Below are positions 16,691 through 24,832 of a DNA stretch of 64,000 nucleotides, in pieces. The DNA comes from Methylosarcina fibrata AML-C10 (GTDB lineage Bacteria; Pseudomonadota; Gammaproteobacteria; Methylococcales; Methylomonadaceae). Position 1 is the first letter of the stretch, and each line of letters starts with the position of its first letter. Where the stretch lies: positions 2,897,450 through 2,961,449 of the forward strand of contig NZ_KB889965.1 in the NCBI RefSeq assembly GCF_000372865.1, given 5' to 3'. The notes beneath the pieces are model-generated. The model worked only from the letters and a program-made list of their open reading frames with translations, had not been told where the DNA came from and did no database searches. A program made the position numbers and the translations under genes.

Positions 16691-17905
16691 CTACCTGCTC
16701 GGTTTTTGTAGACCGGTCCATTTTTTTGCCCGCCGTTTTTGCAGCCAGCGGATAATCCCGGTCACATACAGCACCGGACAAGCGAGCCCGGACAAAAACA
16801 CCAGCGCCCTGCCCGGCCAGCCGAACGCCTGGCCCGAATGCAGCGGCCACTGCCAGTCCAGCAGCACGTCGCCGGCGCTGCCGGTGCCGGACTCGTACAC
16901 TTCCAGGAGTTCGCCGCTGTATTGGTCGATGACGAACTCCCGGTAGCCGATGAACGGTCCGAGTTCGTCCACGTCGCGTTTCCAAACGTAATAAATGCCG
17001 TCTGGCCCTTTCGGCGCGGTCAGCATCCAGAAGCGCCCGGAGGGATAGCGGCGATTGACCGCCGCTTCCACCGCCGCGGGTCCGATCGGTTTTTGGTCCC
17101 GCCGAACCGTGGAATGGTAAGTTTGCGACGGCAGGCCTTCCCAGGCGTTGGGCCGGGTCAGGTGCGAAAACGGTTCGACCAGCACATTGACCCGCTCCGG
17201 CAGATTGAAATACACGCCCGAGAACAACACCACGAGCAATACGGCCGACAAATAGACGCCGGCGAACTTGTGCAGATCGTAATTGCGGCGAGCGGCACCG
17301 GCACCCGGTTTGAAGATCAGCGCCTGCCGCCACTTTCCGGTCAACGGCCACCAGACGATCAGTCCGGTCAATACCGAGATGATCGCCAACACGCCCAGAA
17401 TGCCGACCAGCGTGCCGCCGGTTCTGCCGAGCAACAAACACCAATGGAGCTGCATCACGAAACTGACGAAAGGCCGCCCCCAATAGCGCTGGTAAGGATG
17501 CCACAGTTGCTTCCCGGTCGCTTTTGCGGTGTAAGGATCGACAAAGACGTAATATTCGTCGCCACTGCCGTTGGGCGGCGACGGAAGAACATACAGCAGC
17601 TTGTAGGCAAGGTGTTCATTGCGAGGGTAATACACCTTGTCGAAACGGCTGCCTTCCGGTTTAATGGTTTCTGCCGCCGCGACGATTTCATCCAGGGAAT
17701 GCAGGCGGCGCTGCCCTTCCGGCGGCGCTTCGATCTGCATCTGTCCGGCGTTTAGCACTTCCTGCAATTCCCAGTAAAACACCGCAATGCTGCCGGTCAG
17801 GCCGACGACGACCAACACCGCGCCGGCGATCAGGCCGAGATACAGATGCACTTGAAACCAAACACGACGGCGCTCTTTCAGGCGCTGCAGACGGGCGGGG
17901 TTCAA
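16691..17905 (-). CDS. PepSY-associated TM-helix inner-membrane protein, putative ferri-siderophore reductase (404 aa)
   Basis: Member of the PiuB/FoxB-like PepSY family, inner-membrane proteins with several helices and conserved histidines that act in siderophore reduction or processing in other proteobacteria. Visible segments are VHLYLGLIAGAVLVVVGLTG, MQLHWCLLLG, ISVLTGLIVWWPLTGKW, DLHKFAGVYLSAVLLVVLFS and WQWPLHSGQAFGWPGR. The histidines in VHLYLG, QLHW, DLHK and PLHSG are shared by all three copies in this window. The likely start is the TTG at 17905, which overlaps the receptor stop as TTGA and implies translational coupling; a GTG at 17977 is an alternative. It lies directly after the receptor at 17902. 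Confidence 0.9.
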   Translation of the reverse strand: MNPARLQRLKERRRVWFQVHLYLGLIAGAVLVVVGLTGSIAVFYWELQEVLNAGQMQIEAPPEGQRRLHSLDEIVAAAETIKPEGSRFDKVYYPRNEHLAYKLLYVLPSPPNGSGDEYYVFVDPYTAKATGKQLWHPYQRYWGRPFVSFVMQLHWCLLLGRTGGTLVGILGVLAIISVLTGLIVWWPLTGKWRQALIFKPGAGAARRNYDLHKFAGVYLSAVLLVVLFSGVYFNLPERVNVLVEPFSHLTRPNAWEGLPSQTYHSTVRRDQKPIGPAAVEAAVNRRYPSGRFWMLTAPKGPDGIYYVWKRDVDELGPFIGYREFVIDQYSGELLEVYESGTGSAGDVLLDWQWPLHSGQAFGWPGRALVFLSGLACPVLYVTGIIRWLQKRRAKKWTGLQKPSR

Positions 17906-20340
17906 AATTCCACCCGGACCGAGCCGAGAAAGGTTCTGGGCACTCCGGGCTGGATGCCGTAAGCGCGCGTTTCCCACGTCGAAGACGTGTAATAACGCTT
18001 GTCGAGCAGGTTGTCGACGTTGAATTGCAGACTGACTTTCGACGGTCCGGCATGGAAGGAATAACCCAGCGCCGCATCGAGCCGGGCATAGCCCGGTAGC
18101 TGAAAACTGTTTGCGCGGTCGCCCTGGCGCTGATCGGCAATGAACACGCCGGCACCGGTCCAGAGCCCCTGCCAGCCGAAGCCGCCGAAGTCGTACTTCG
18201 ACCAGAGGCTGCCGGCATGGGTCGGCACGTTGGCGAATTGATTGCCTTCAATTCCGGTCGAATCCTGTGTGAATTCGGTATTGGTCAGTGAATAAGTGCC
18301 GATCAGGCTCCAATTCTCGGTCATTCTGCCGGAGATGTCGAACTCGATGCCCTGGCTGCGGCCTTCGCCGGCGAACACGCTGAAGCCTTGCGCCGCCAGC
18401 TTCGGATCGGAATGCGGCTGGCTGATGTTTTTCTTGGTCAACTCATAAAAGGTCAGGTTTGCGGTCAGCCGTCCGTTCCACCAGTCACCTTTCAAGCCCG
18501 CTTCATAACCTTCCGACATTTCCGGCTTGACCTGGGTGCCCGGCGAGACCCGGTTGACGTTCGCCGCGTTCATTGCCCGGACGTAATTCGCATACAGCGA
18601 AAGCCAGTTCATCGGCCGGTACAACAGGCCGACGCGCGGACTGAACTCGCCGTCGTCGGTAGGATTTCCCCAACTGCTGTTGTTGGTCGCCTGGTCGTAT
18701 CGAGTGCCGAACATCAGATGCCAGTCGTCCAATATCGTGACTTGATCCTGAACGTACAGCCCCCACCAGAACGTTTCGGTATTGCTGCCTCCGCCTGCCG
18801 TTTCAGTGGCCGGATCGATACCGGGCCGCCCGTAAACGATCGGCTGATAGATATTGATCGGCGCCGGAAAACTGGTGCCGCACGCTTCGCACAAAAAATA
18901 ACTTTTACCGGTGCGGCCGTGGGTATGGTAAATGTCGCCGCCGGCGGTCAGCGTATGTTTCAGGCCATAGGTGTCAAACTTACCGGTCAGATTGATCAGG
19001 CCTTGAATGCTGTCCTCGAAATAGTCGTAGAAACTGTAAAACCGCGAGGCATCGCCGGTTTGTTCGTTCAGGGAGTCGATAAAGGTGCCGCCGGACTCCT
19101 GGTTCTCGTAGTTGTAGCCGACTTTGGCGTTTAGCTTCCAATGATCGGAGAAGGCATGCGTCAGGCTCATGCCTCCGTAAAGCAGGCTGGAATCGCCATC
19201 GTCGCCGGGTTCGCCCATGAAACGGCTGATGGGCACGTTGGCCGGCCGGTTGCCGACGGCCGGCAAGCCGAACGTCGTCGGACCGTTGACGTCGTGATAG
19301 CGGAAATCGACGTCGAGCTGCGTTTGGGGCGAAATTTTCCAGGTCAGGGACGGCGCGATGAAGCCGCGCTCCTTGCTCACCACGTCGACGAACGAATGGC
19401 TGCTCAAATATTCCATCGTGACTCGGTACAACAAATTGCCGTCCTGCGTGATGGGACCGGTCGCATCGCCCAGCGTACGGTACAGATCGAACGAGCCGAA
19501 CTGTTGCTGCAAGGAATAGTAAGGCGTATCCAGAGGCCGTTTGGTCACATAGTTGATCAGGCCGCCGGGCTCCAGTCGTCCGTACAAGGCGCCCGCGGGC
19601 CCTTTCAATACTTCCACCCGTTCGATACCGGCCAGCGAATGCGATTGCGGCAGATCGCGCAAGCCGTCGATGTATTGCCGGCTGTCGGTATCGAAACCGC
19701 GCAGATACGCAGTGTCGTAAACGAATTCCTCGCCTCGGGAATCGAAATAACCGCTGACGTTTTTCAGCGCGTCACCGACCCGGATCGCCTGCTGGTCGTC
19801 GATCACCGCTTTCGGCACCACCTGGATCGACAACGGCGTTTCCATGATCGGCGTGTCGGTTTTGGTCGCAGTCGAAGCCATGGTACGGTTGTAGTCGGGA
19901 TTGAAAGGATCGGTCGAATCGTAGTCGGCCACGCCGGTCACGGTCATCGGTTTCAGCGTGGTGGCTTCGTTGCCCTTCTCCGTCTCATCGCGACCGACGG
20001 CTTGTGCTACGGTGATCGCACCGCCTGCCGTCTTGCGGTAGGTCAGCCCGGAATCGGCCAGCATGATCTTCAACGCCTGTTCCGGCGTGTGCCGGCCGGA
20101 CACCGGGCGCGACCGTAAAGCGCCGACTGCGCCGGCCTGATACAACAAACGCAGGCCGGCGCGGTCGGCCAGTTCGGTCAGGGCGCTGTCCATCGGTTGC
20201 GCCGGGATGTCGAAGGTTTGCTGGGCGGAGCCGGCCAGTGCCGGCGCGTCGAAACCGCCGGCAAGCAGCGCGGCGATGCAGGCGGGCAATAATCGGTTGG
20301 CGTTGAACTTTGCTTTGTTGTTTCGCTGTCTGGTTCCCAT
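17902..20340 (-). CDS. TonB-dependent ferri-siderophore receptor with STN signalling domain (812 aa)
   Basis: Signal peptide about 1-37, STN domain from FDIPAQPMDSALTELADRAG to AGGAITVAQ, TonB-box-like KPMTVTG, linker DPFNPDYNRTMASTATKTD, plug with ERVEVLKGPAGALYGRLEPGG, and barrel ending VRVEF. A loop carries a CEAC cysteine pair shortly before an INIYQP motif. The ATG at 20340 has an AAGAGGG ribosome site. It overlaps the downstream PepSY gene and is led by sigma 21514 and FecR 20430. Substrate is unknown. Confidence 0.95.
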   Translation of the reverse strand: MGTRQRNNKAKFNANRLLPACIAALLAGGFDAPALAGSAQQTFDIPAQPMDSALTELADRAGLRLLYQAGAVGALRSRPVSGRHTPEQALKIMLADSGLTYRKTAGGAITVAQAVGRDETEKGNEATTLKPMTVTGVADYDSTDPFNPDYNRTMASTATKTDTPIMETPLSIQVVPKAVIDDQQAIRVGDALKNVSGYFDSRGEEFVYDTAYLRGFDTDSRQYIDGLRDLPQSHSLAGIERVEVLKGPAGALYGRLEPGGLINYVTKRPLDTPYYSLQQQFGSFDLYRTLGDATGPITQDGNLLYRVTMEYLSSHSFVDVVSKERGFIAPSLTWKISPQTQLDVDFRYHDVNGPTTFGLPAVGNRPANVPISRFMGEPGDDGDSSLLYGGMSLTHAFSDHWKLNAKVGYNYENQESGGTFIDSLNEQTGDASRFYSFYDYFEDSIQGLINLTGKFDTYGLKHTLTAGGDIYHTHGRTGKSYFLCEACGTSFPAPINIYQPIVYGRPGIDPATETAGGGSNTETFWWGLYVQDQVTILDDWHLMFGTRYDQATNNSSWGNPTDDGEFSPRVGLLYRPMNWLSLYANYVRAMNAANVNRVSPGTQVKPEMSEGYEAGLKGDWWNGRLTANLTFYELTKKNISQPHSDPKLAAQGFSVFAGEGRSQGIEFDISGRMTENWSLIGTYSLTNTEFTQDSTGIEGNQFANVPTHAGSLWSKYDFGGFGWQGLWTGAGVFIADQRQGDRANSFQLPGYARLDAALGYSFHAGPSKVSLQFNVDNLLDKRYYTSSTWETRAYGIQPGVPRTFLGSVRVEF

Positions 20341-20429
20341 GTTTTCCCTCTTAACGGTGAGTCGGCAATAACGCCGCGTATGGGTTAAGACGGATCAGCG
20401 GGAAAATCTTGTAATCGGACTGTGAATTT

Positions 20430-21401
20430 TTATCCCCGGAGCAACGTCAGCCACGGCGTGATGCGGGTGATGCTGACCGGCAGAATGTCGGCGATCATGT
20501 CCAGCGCGGCGGTGGGGTCGCCCACGGGAAAGACGCCGGTGACGCGCAAGGATTCAAGGCTTTCGCCGACAATCAGCATACGGCCTGGGTAATAGCGGTC
20601 GAGTTCGGCGATGACCTCGGCCAGGGGCCGGTTTTTGAAGATCAGCTTGCCGCGCCGCCAGGGCGAAATCTGCCTGGCATCGATTGCGACAACCGGTCCG
20701 AGACCGTGCTCGGGACTGTAGCGGGCCTGTTGTCCGGCATGGATCCGGCTCGATTCCGGATAATCCTTTTCATGAGGCCCCTTGATGCCGACGGCGTGTT
20801 CTTCGACCGTCACGCGCGTGCCCCGGCTATCCATCAAGACTTCGAACACGGTGCCCAGAGCCTTGACGACGGCGGTGTCGGTGGCGACTTCAAACGGCCT
20901 GACCGGGTCTTTGGCCACGGTAAATACCGCCTGCCCGCGATGCAGAACGATGCGTCTTCCGGTCCGGCTGAAGGCGATCGAGAACGCGGTATCGGTATTC
21001 AGCGCAATGCGGCTGCCGTCCGTCAGGACGACGGTTTTTTGTTCGCCGACGCCGGTGTAAACATCGCTGAGCCAACGTTCGCCGTAACCTGAAAACTGAA
21101 GCATCGACGCAAGCAAAAGCAGACCGGCCGCCAAACCGGTCCAGTACCGGCCGCGCCGGGTGCCGGTGGCGTCTTGCCGGAGGCCGGCAACAGGCGCCGT
21201 GTTCATCAGCATGGCGTTCCCCATCTCCAGCCAGAGCCGTTCGGCTTCCGCAAACGCCTTGCGGTGCGAGAGACTTCGATTTTGCCATGCCCGGGCCTCG
21301 GCCCGATCCGTCTCGCTCGCCTTGCCGGAATGCAGCCGGATCACCCTGTCGATGGCCTGGTCGGATAACGCGGAAATGGTGGAAACCGGAGATTTGGTCA
21401 T
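20430..21401 (-). CDS. FecR-type anti-sigma/sigma regulator (323 aa)
   Basis: DUF4880 region (AIDRVIRLHSGKASETDRAE, HRKAFAEAERLWLEM), a membrane helix near WTGLAAGLLLLASMLQF, a FecR domain (LTDGSRIALNTDTAFSI, LHRGQAVFTVAKDPVRPF, VVKALGTVFEVLMD) and the C-terminal VTGVFPVGDPTAALD. The N-terminal motif is less tryptophan-rich than its paralogues (DRVIRL where others have WxxRL). ATG at 21401. It controls sigma 21514, and an A/T tract that may drive the receptor overlaps its 3' end at 20425-20431. Confidence 0.93.
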   Translation of the reverse strand: MTKSPVSTISALSDQAIDRVIRLHSGKASETDRAEARAWQNRSLSHRKAFAEAERLWLEMGNAMLMNTAPVAGLRQDATGTRRGRYWTGLAAGLLLLASMLQFSGYGERWLSDVYTGVGEQKTVVLTDGSRIALNTDTAFSIAFSRTGRRIVLHRGQAVFTVAKDPVRPFEVATDTAVVKALGTVFEVLMDSRGTRVTVEEHAVGIKGPHEKDYPESSRIHAGQQARYSPEHGLGPVVAIDARQISPWRRGKLIFKNRPLAEVIAELDRYYPGRMLIVGESLESLRVTGVFPVGDPTAALDMIADILPVSITRITPWLTLLRG

Positions 21402-21513
21402 GGCAATATTGGAACGCTCTCTAATATTCTTATTATTATGACGGATGAGTTAACAATTGTTGCCCATCTTTTTTACCGACAAAGACGGGCAGAGGGCGGC
21501 CGATGCGCCGCTT

Positions 21514-22095
21514 TCAATAATTTTTCAGGCGGTCGCGGCAATGCTGCATCGCCCTTGCCAGATGCTTGGCGACCATACTTTCGGAGAGGCAAAGACGCGC
21601 GGCAATCTCGGCATGGCTGCATCCTTCGACCCGGTTCAGATAAAAGGCCAACCGGCACGCGTCCGGCAGTTCGGCCAGCGCCCGATTAACCGCTTCCAGC
21701 CGCTGCCGCTGTTGATACCGGCTTTCCGGGCCGGGCAAGTCGTCGGGGATATTTCGCCAGGCCTCCTCGTCGACCTCGTGCGGCAACCGATGACGGCACC
21801 GGCGCTGAAAGTCGATGACCAGGTTGGCGACGGTCCGAAACACGTACGCGCGCAGATTCTCGACCGTCTCGGCGCTTTGATGCCCGTTTATCCGCAGAAA
21901 AGCGTCGTGCAGGATGTCCGGAGCCAGATCTTCGGTGCCCGCTTTTCTGACGATGAAACGGCTCAGTTCGCTGCGATGTTCCTGGATAAAATCGGCGATG
22001 CGCTGAAGGGTTGCTTCGGGAACGTCTGCCGTATCTCCGGAAGCGTCTGTGCCGGTGTTGGCTTTCTGCTGAGATGGATTGAAATGATCGCTCAT
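21514..22095 (-). CDS. FecI-type ECF sigma factor with N-terminal extension (193 aa)
   Basis: About 25 residues longer at the N-terminus than its paralogues (NPSQQKANTGTDASGD). Region 2 shows as LAPDILHDAFLRINGHQS and FRTVANLVIDFQRRCRHR, region 4 as LPDACRLAFYLNRVEGCS and the helix-turn-helix RLCLSESMVAKHLARAM. ATG at 22095. It leads the module sigma-FecR-receptor-PepSY down to 16691. A tandem operator-like repeat lies 120-153 bp upstream, and tonB lies just beyond it in the same direction. Confidence 0.93.
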   Translation of the reverse strand: MSDHFNPSQQKANTGTDASGDTADVPEATLQRIADFIQEHRSELSRFIVRKAGTEDLAPDILHDAFLRINGHQSAETVENLRAYVFRTVANLVIDFQRRCRHRLPHEVDEEAWRNIPDDLPGPESRYQQRQRLEAVNRALAELPDACRLAFYLNRVEGCSHAEIAARLCLSESMVAKHLARAMQHCRDRLKNY

Positions 22096-22214
22096 GGACA
22101 GGCCAGGGAGGTTGGATTAAAGCCTGGAGAGAGCATTTTTCATGCCTGCTTTCATTACCGGCCCGAGTACGGAATTTTCCCCCGGACGCTCGAGCAGAAA
22201 GTGCAAGTCACTGC

Positions 22215-22248
22215 GGGAAATGGCGCATCCGGTGCGTCAAATGACACA
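22215..22248. promoter_or_regulatory. Tandem 13-bp operator-like repeat (site E)
   Basis: GGGAAATGGCGCA at 22215-22227 and GTCAAATGACACA at 22236-22248, offset 21 bp, between the sigma start at 22095 and the end of tonB at 22350. The second copy equals that of site B over all 13 bases. Confidence 0.6.
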
Positions 22249-22349
22249 GTGCGCCGGCAGGCCCGATAAAGCACGAGCCCACACGGCAACCGGGACCGGG
22301 CCTGTGGAGTTGCGGGTAGCGCATAAACTGGCCGGCACGGTTTCTTCGC

Positions 22350-23141
22350 CTACCACGACTCCCGTTCCTGCAGGGCAAACACGATCGGCACCCGCACCGT
22401 GCTGGCCATCGCTGTTTCGCCGCGCATGGCCGGCACGAACTGCCAGCCTTTGACGGCCTCAGCAGCCGACTCGTCGAGCAGGTCATGGCCGCAACTACGT
22501 TCGACCGTCACCGATTCGGGTTTGCCTTCCACGCTGACCATGACCCGCAACACGACGGTGCCTTGCCAGCCCCGATTCCTGGCGGTACGTGGATAGTCCG
22601 GCTTGGGATTGTGCAAGTAAGCCGGATTGACGTAAGCCTCGGTATAGGGCTGGGTTTCCGCTTTCGGAACGGGACTTGCGTTAGTCAGCACCTTCGTTGC
22701 ATCGTTGGTTTCGGGCTGCCGTTGCAGAACTTGCTCCGTCGCCGCAAACGCGGACGGCGCCCCGTCAGCCGTTTTTTTCAGCCTGGGCTTGGGCTGGATC
22801 TTTTTCCGCGGCATTTTTTTTGCCGCCGGCCGCGGCGGCGAAGGCGGCGCCTGCACGGGTTTGGGTGCCTGGACCGCCAACAAGGACACTTCAATAGGCA
22901 TCGGTTTGGCGGCGGGTTCAGGGTCGGCGGTCAGCCTGAACCATCTGACGCCGGATACATGCAGCCCTGTCACCAGGACCAGAATCCAGAACAGCAACGC
23001 CATATTAAGCGGGCGCCCTCTGGCGGGCGTCCCGGCCTGGATCCAATCCGCGCGATGGCCGCTGACTTTGGGTACATCGAGAAATGAAGCCCGATGTTGA
23101 TCGAGGCGAAAAAAATTTCGGGTCGGAGCGTTCAAAGACAT
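22350..23141 (-). CDS. tonB: TonB energy-transducing protein (263 aa)
   Basis: Couples the inner-membrane proton-motive force to outer-membrane receptors. There is a cytoplasmic N-terminus, one membrane helix near MALLFWILVLVTGLHVSGV, a Pro/Lys-rich periplasmic stretch (APPSPPRPAAKKMPRKK, QPKPRLKK), and a C-terminal TonB domain (YPRTARNRGWQGTVVLRVMV, GHDLLDESAAEAVKGWQFVP). ATG at 23141; an ATG at 23003, at the helix, is a less likely start. No exbB or exbD lies in the window, so it must use a complex encoded elsewhere. It sits between a receptor-PepSY pair and a sigma-led module, and its upstream region carries the same tandem repeat as the sigma genes. Confidence 0.92.
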   Translation of the reverse strand: MSLNAPTRNFFRLDQHRASFLDVPKVSGHRADWIQAGTPARGRPLNMALLFWILVLVTGLHVSGVRWFRLTADPEPAAKPMPIEVSLLAVQAPKPVQAPPSPPRPAAKKMPRKKIQPKPRLKKTADGAPSAFAATEQVLQRQPETNDATKVLTNASPVPKAETQPYTEAYVNPAYLHNPKPDYPRTARNRGWQGTVVLRVMVSVEGKPESVTVERSCGHDLLDESAAEAVKGWQFVPAMRGETAMASTVRVPIVFALQERESW

Positions 23142-23279
23142 AAAGAAAACAGTTGTTCAAGATGTCCAAAACGTATCAAAACGCATGCCAACGCCACCGA
23201 CTCCGTCCTCTACATCATCGTTTCCGCGATTCGCGCAACGATATCGGAAGATGGAAAAAACGCTATCCGGAACTATTGG

Positions 23280-23313
23280 GTCATATCCCGCAGGCAGTGT
23301 GGCATATGAAGCA
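23280..23313. promoter_or_regulatory. Tandem 13-bp operator-like repeat upstream of tonB (site F)
   Basis: GTCATATCCCGCA at 23280-23292 and GGCATATGAAGCA at 23301-23313, offset 21 bp, about 140-172 bp before the tonB ATG at 23141. It is in the 311-bp gap 23142-23452, which otherwise shows no gene. This is the one pair not in front of a sigma gene. Confidence 0.6.
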
Positions 23314-23452
23314 CTGCGGCAATCCGGCTTGCAGGCGGCGTCATTTCTGCTCATGGACAACGGATTCCCGCGCTGGACGATCAACCGCGACAGGTTGCCC
23401 ATGCTGCCGGCACGGTAACGTCGGCCCGCCTTTTCTTTCCGGAAAACCCGGT

Positions 23453-24658
23453 TTATCCGCTCCGCATTTTTCGACGGCCTCTTTGCTTCTGCCGCCAGCG
23501 GATGAAGCCGGTGACAAACAGAACCGGGCAAGCCAAGCCGCTTAAAAACACCAGGATGCGTCCGGTCCAGCCGAACGCCTGTCCCGAATGCAGCGGCCAT
23601 TGCCAGTGCGTGAAGATTTCTCCGGCGCTGGCCTTCCGGTCGGAAGGATCGTCCACATCGAGGATCGCGCCGGAGTATTGGTCGATCACGACGCAGCGGC
23701 GGTGAATCAGGCTGCCTTCGGCCTGGATGCCGTCCTTGCAAACGGTATAGGTGCCGGTCGGCGAGGAAATGCCGTAAATCCAGTCGGCGCGCCCCTCCGG
23801 ATAGCGCCGGTCGGCGATCGCCACCGCGTCCGCCATCGTGATCGGCGGCTTGCCCGCTACCGGCTTCGATTGAAACCAGTAGCGGTAAGTCACCGGCGAA
23901 AACAATTCCAGCACCGGTACGACGTGTTCGGGCGCGTCCATGTAGATGCCCGAAAACAGCACCGGGATCAGCACCGCGGCCGAGTAAAAACCGAAGGTCT
24001 TGTGCAGATCGAAATTCAAGCGTTCGGCGCTGGCCCGCCGTTTGACCGTCAACGCCTGCAACCACTTGCCCGTCAAGGGCCACCACACGATCAAACCGGT
24101 CAGCACCGAAATGATCAGCAACGCCCCCATCAAGCCGACCACCTTGTAGCCGACGTCCTCGCCCAGAAACAAGGCGTAATGCAGTTCGAACACAAAGCCG
24201 ATGAAGGTCAACGGAAAAGGATTGTCCGACGTGCTCGTCAGACGCTTGCCGGTCACTGCGGCCGTGTACGGATTGACGTAAACTTCCCAACTTTCGCTGC
24301 CGCCGCCGGCCAGAGGCTGCATGAAATTCATTTTCAACGCGGCTTCGCCGTTGCGCGGATAGTTCGAAAAAACATGCACGGCCGTTGCCGGCATCGCCCG
24401 TTTGCCGGCCTGAAACAGTTCCGCCAGCGGCTTATAGTCCGGCGCATTCTCCGGCACCGCGACGGTCAGCAGCGCCGGATTCAACAGCTCGTTGATCTCG
24501 GCGTGAAACACCAGAATGCTGCCGGTGACGCCGAAGACCGACAGAAACAGGCCGAGCGCAAGACCCAGCCACAGATGCATGTCCAGCCAGAGTTTGCGGC
24601 GGAATTTAAGCCGCTCCAGGCGTGCGTTTTGAGTTGGCAGGACGGTGGTTCTACTCAT
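23453..24658 (-). CDS. PepSY-associated TM-helix inner-membrane protein, putative ferri-siderophore reductase (401 aa)
   Basis: Second PepSY protein. Helices include LWLGLALGLFLSVFGVTGSI, VVGLMGALLIISVLTGLIVW and FGFYSAAVLIPVLFSGIYM; conserved histidines are in DMHLWLG, ELHYALFLGE, DLHKTFG and PLHSGQAFGW. It shares VLTGLIVWWPLTGKW and HWQWPLHSGQAFGW with the copy at 16691. The start is uncertain: ATG at 24658 gives a normal N-terminus, but in-frame ATGs at 24706 and earlier are possible. It follows the receptor at 24833 after about 170 bp that hold a long inverted repeat. Confidence 0.9.
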   Translation of the reverse strand: MSRTTVLPTQNARLERLKFRRKLWLDMHLWLGLALGLFLSVFGVTGSILVFHAEINELLNPALLTVAVPENAPDYKPLAELFQAGKRAMPATAVHVFSNYPRNGEAALKMNFMQPLAGGGSESWEVYVNPYTAAVTGKRLTSTSDNPFPLTFIGFVFELHYALFLGEDVGYKVVGLMGALLIISVLTGLIVWWPLTGKWLQALTVKRRASAERLNFDLHKTFGFYSAAVLIPVLFSGIYMDAPEHVVPVLELFSPVTYRYWFQSKPVAGKPPITMADAVAIADRRYPEGRADWIYGISSPTGTYTVCKDGIQAEGSLIHRRCVVIDQYSGAILDVDDPSDRKASAGEIFTHWQWPLHSGQAFGWTGRILVFLSGLACPVLFVTGFIRWRQKQRGRRKMRSG

Positions 24659-24719
24659 CGGTAGTCGTGACTGTGTATTTTCAAAATGGACTTTCAAGTT
24701 TTTCATATCACTGGCCATG

Positions 24720-24830
24720 GTTCCCACGCTCTGCGTACCCATAGGGCATTAAAATGGGAACGGGTAAGGACGCTCCGCGTCCCGAACCGCAGAGCAGTTC
24801 AAAAAACGTTTCCACGCAGAGCGTGGGAAC
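24720..24830. repeat. 17-bp inverted repeat of the dispersed palindrome type
   Basis: GTTCCCACGCTCTGCGT at 24720-24736 is the exact reverse complement of 24814-24830. The arms flank 77 bp between the receptor at 24833 and its PepSY gene. The arms would fold across the receptor-PepSY transcript and could attenuate the second gene. The sequence type, TTCCCACGCTCTGCGTGGGAA, is a common dispersed repeat. Confidence 0.55.
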
Positions 24831-24832
24831 GA

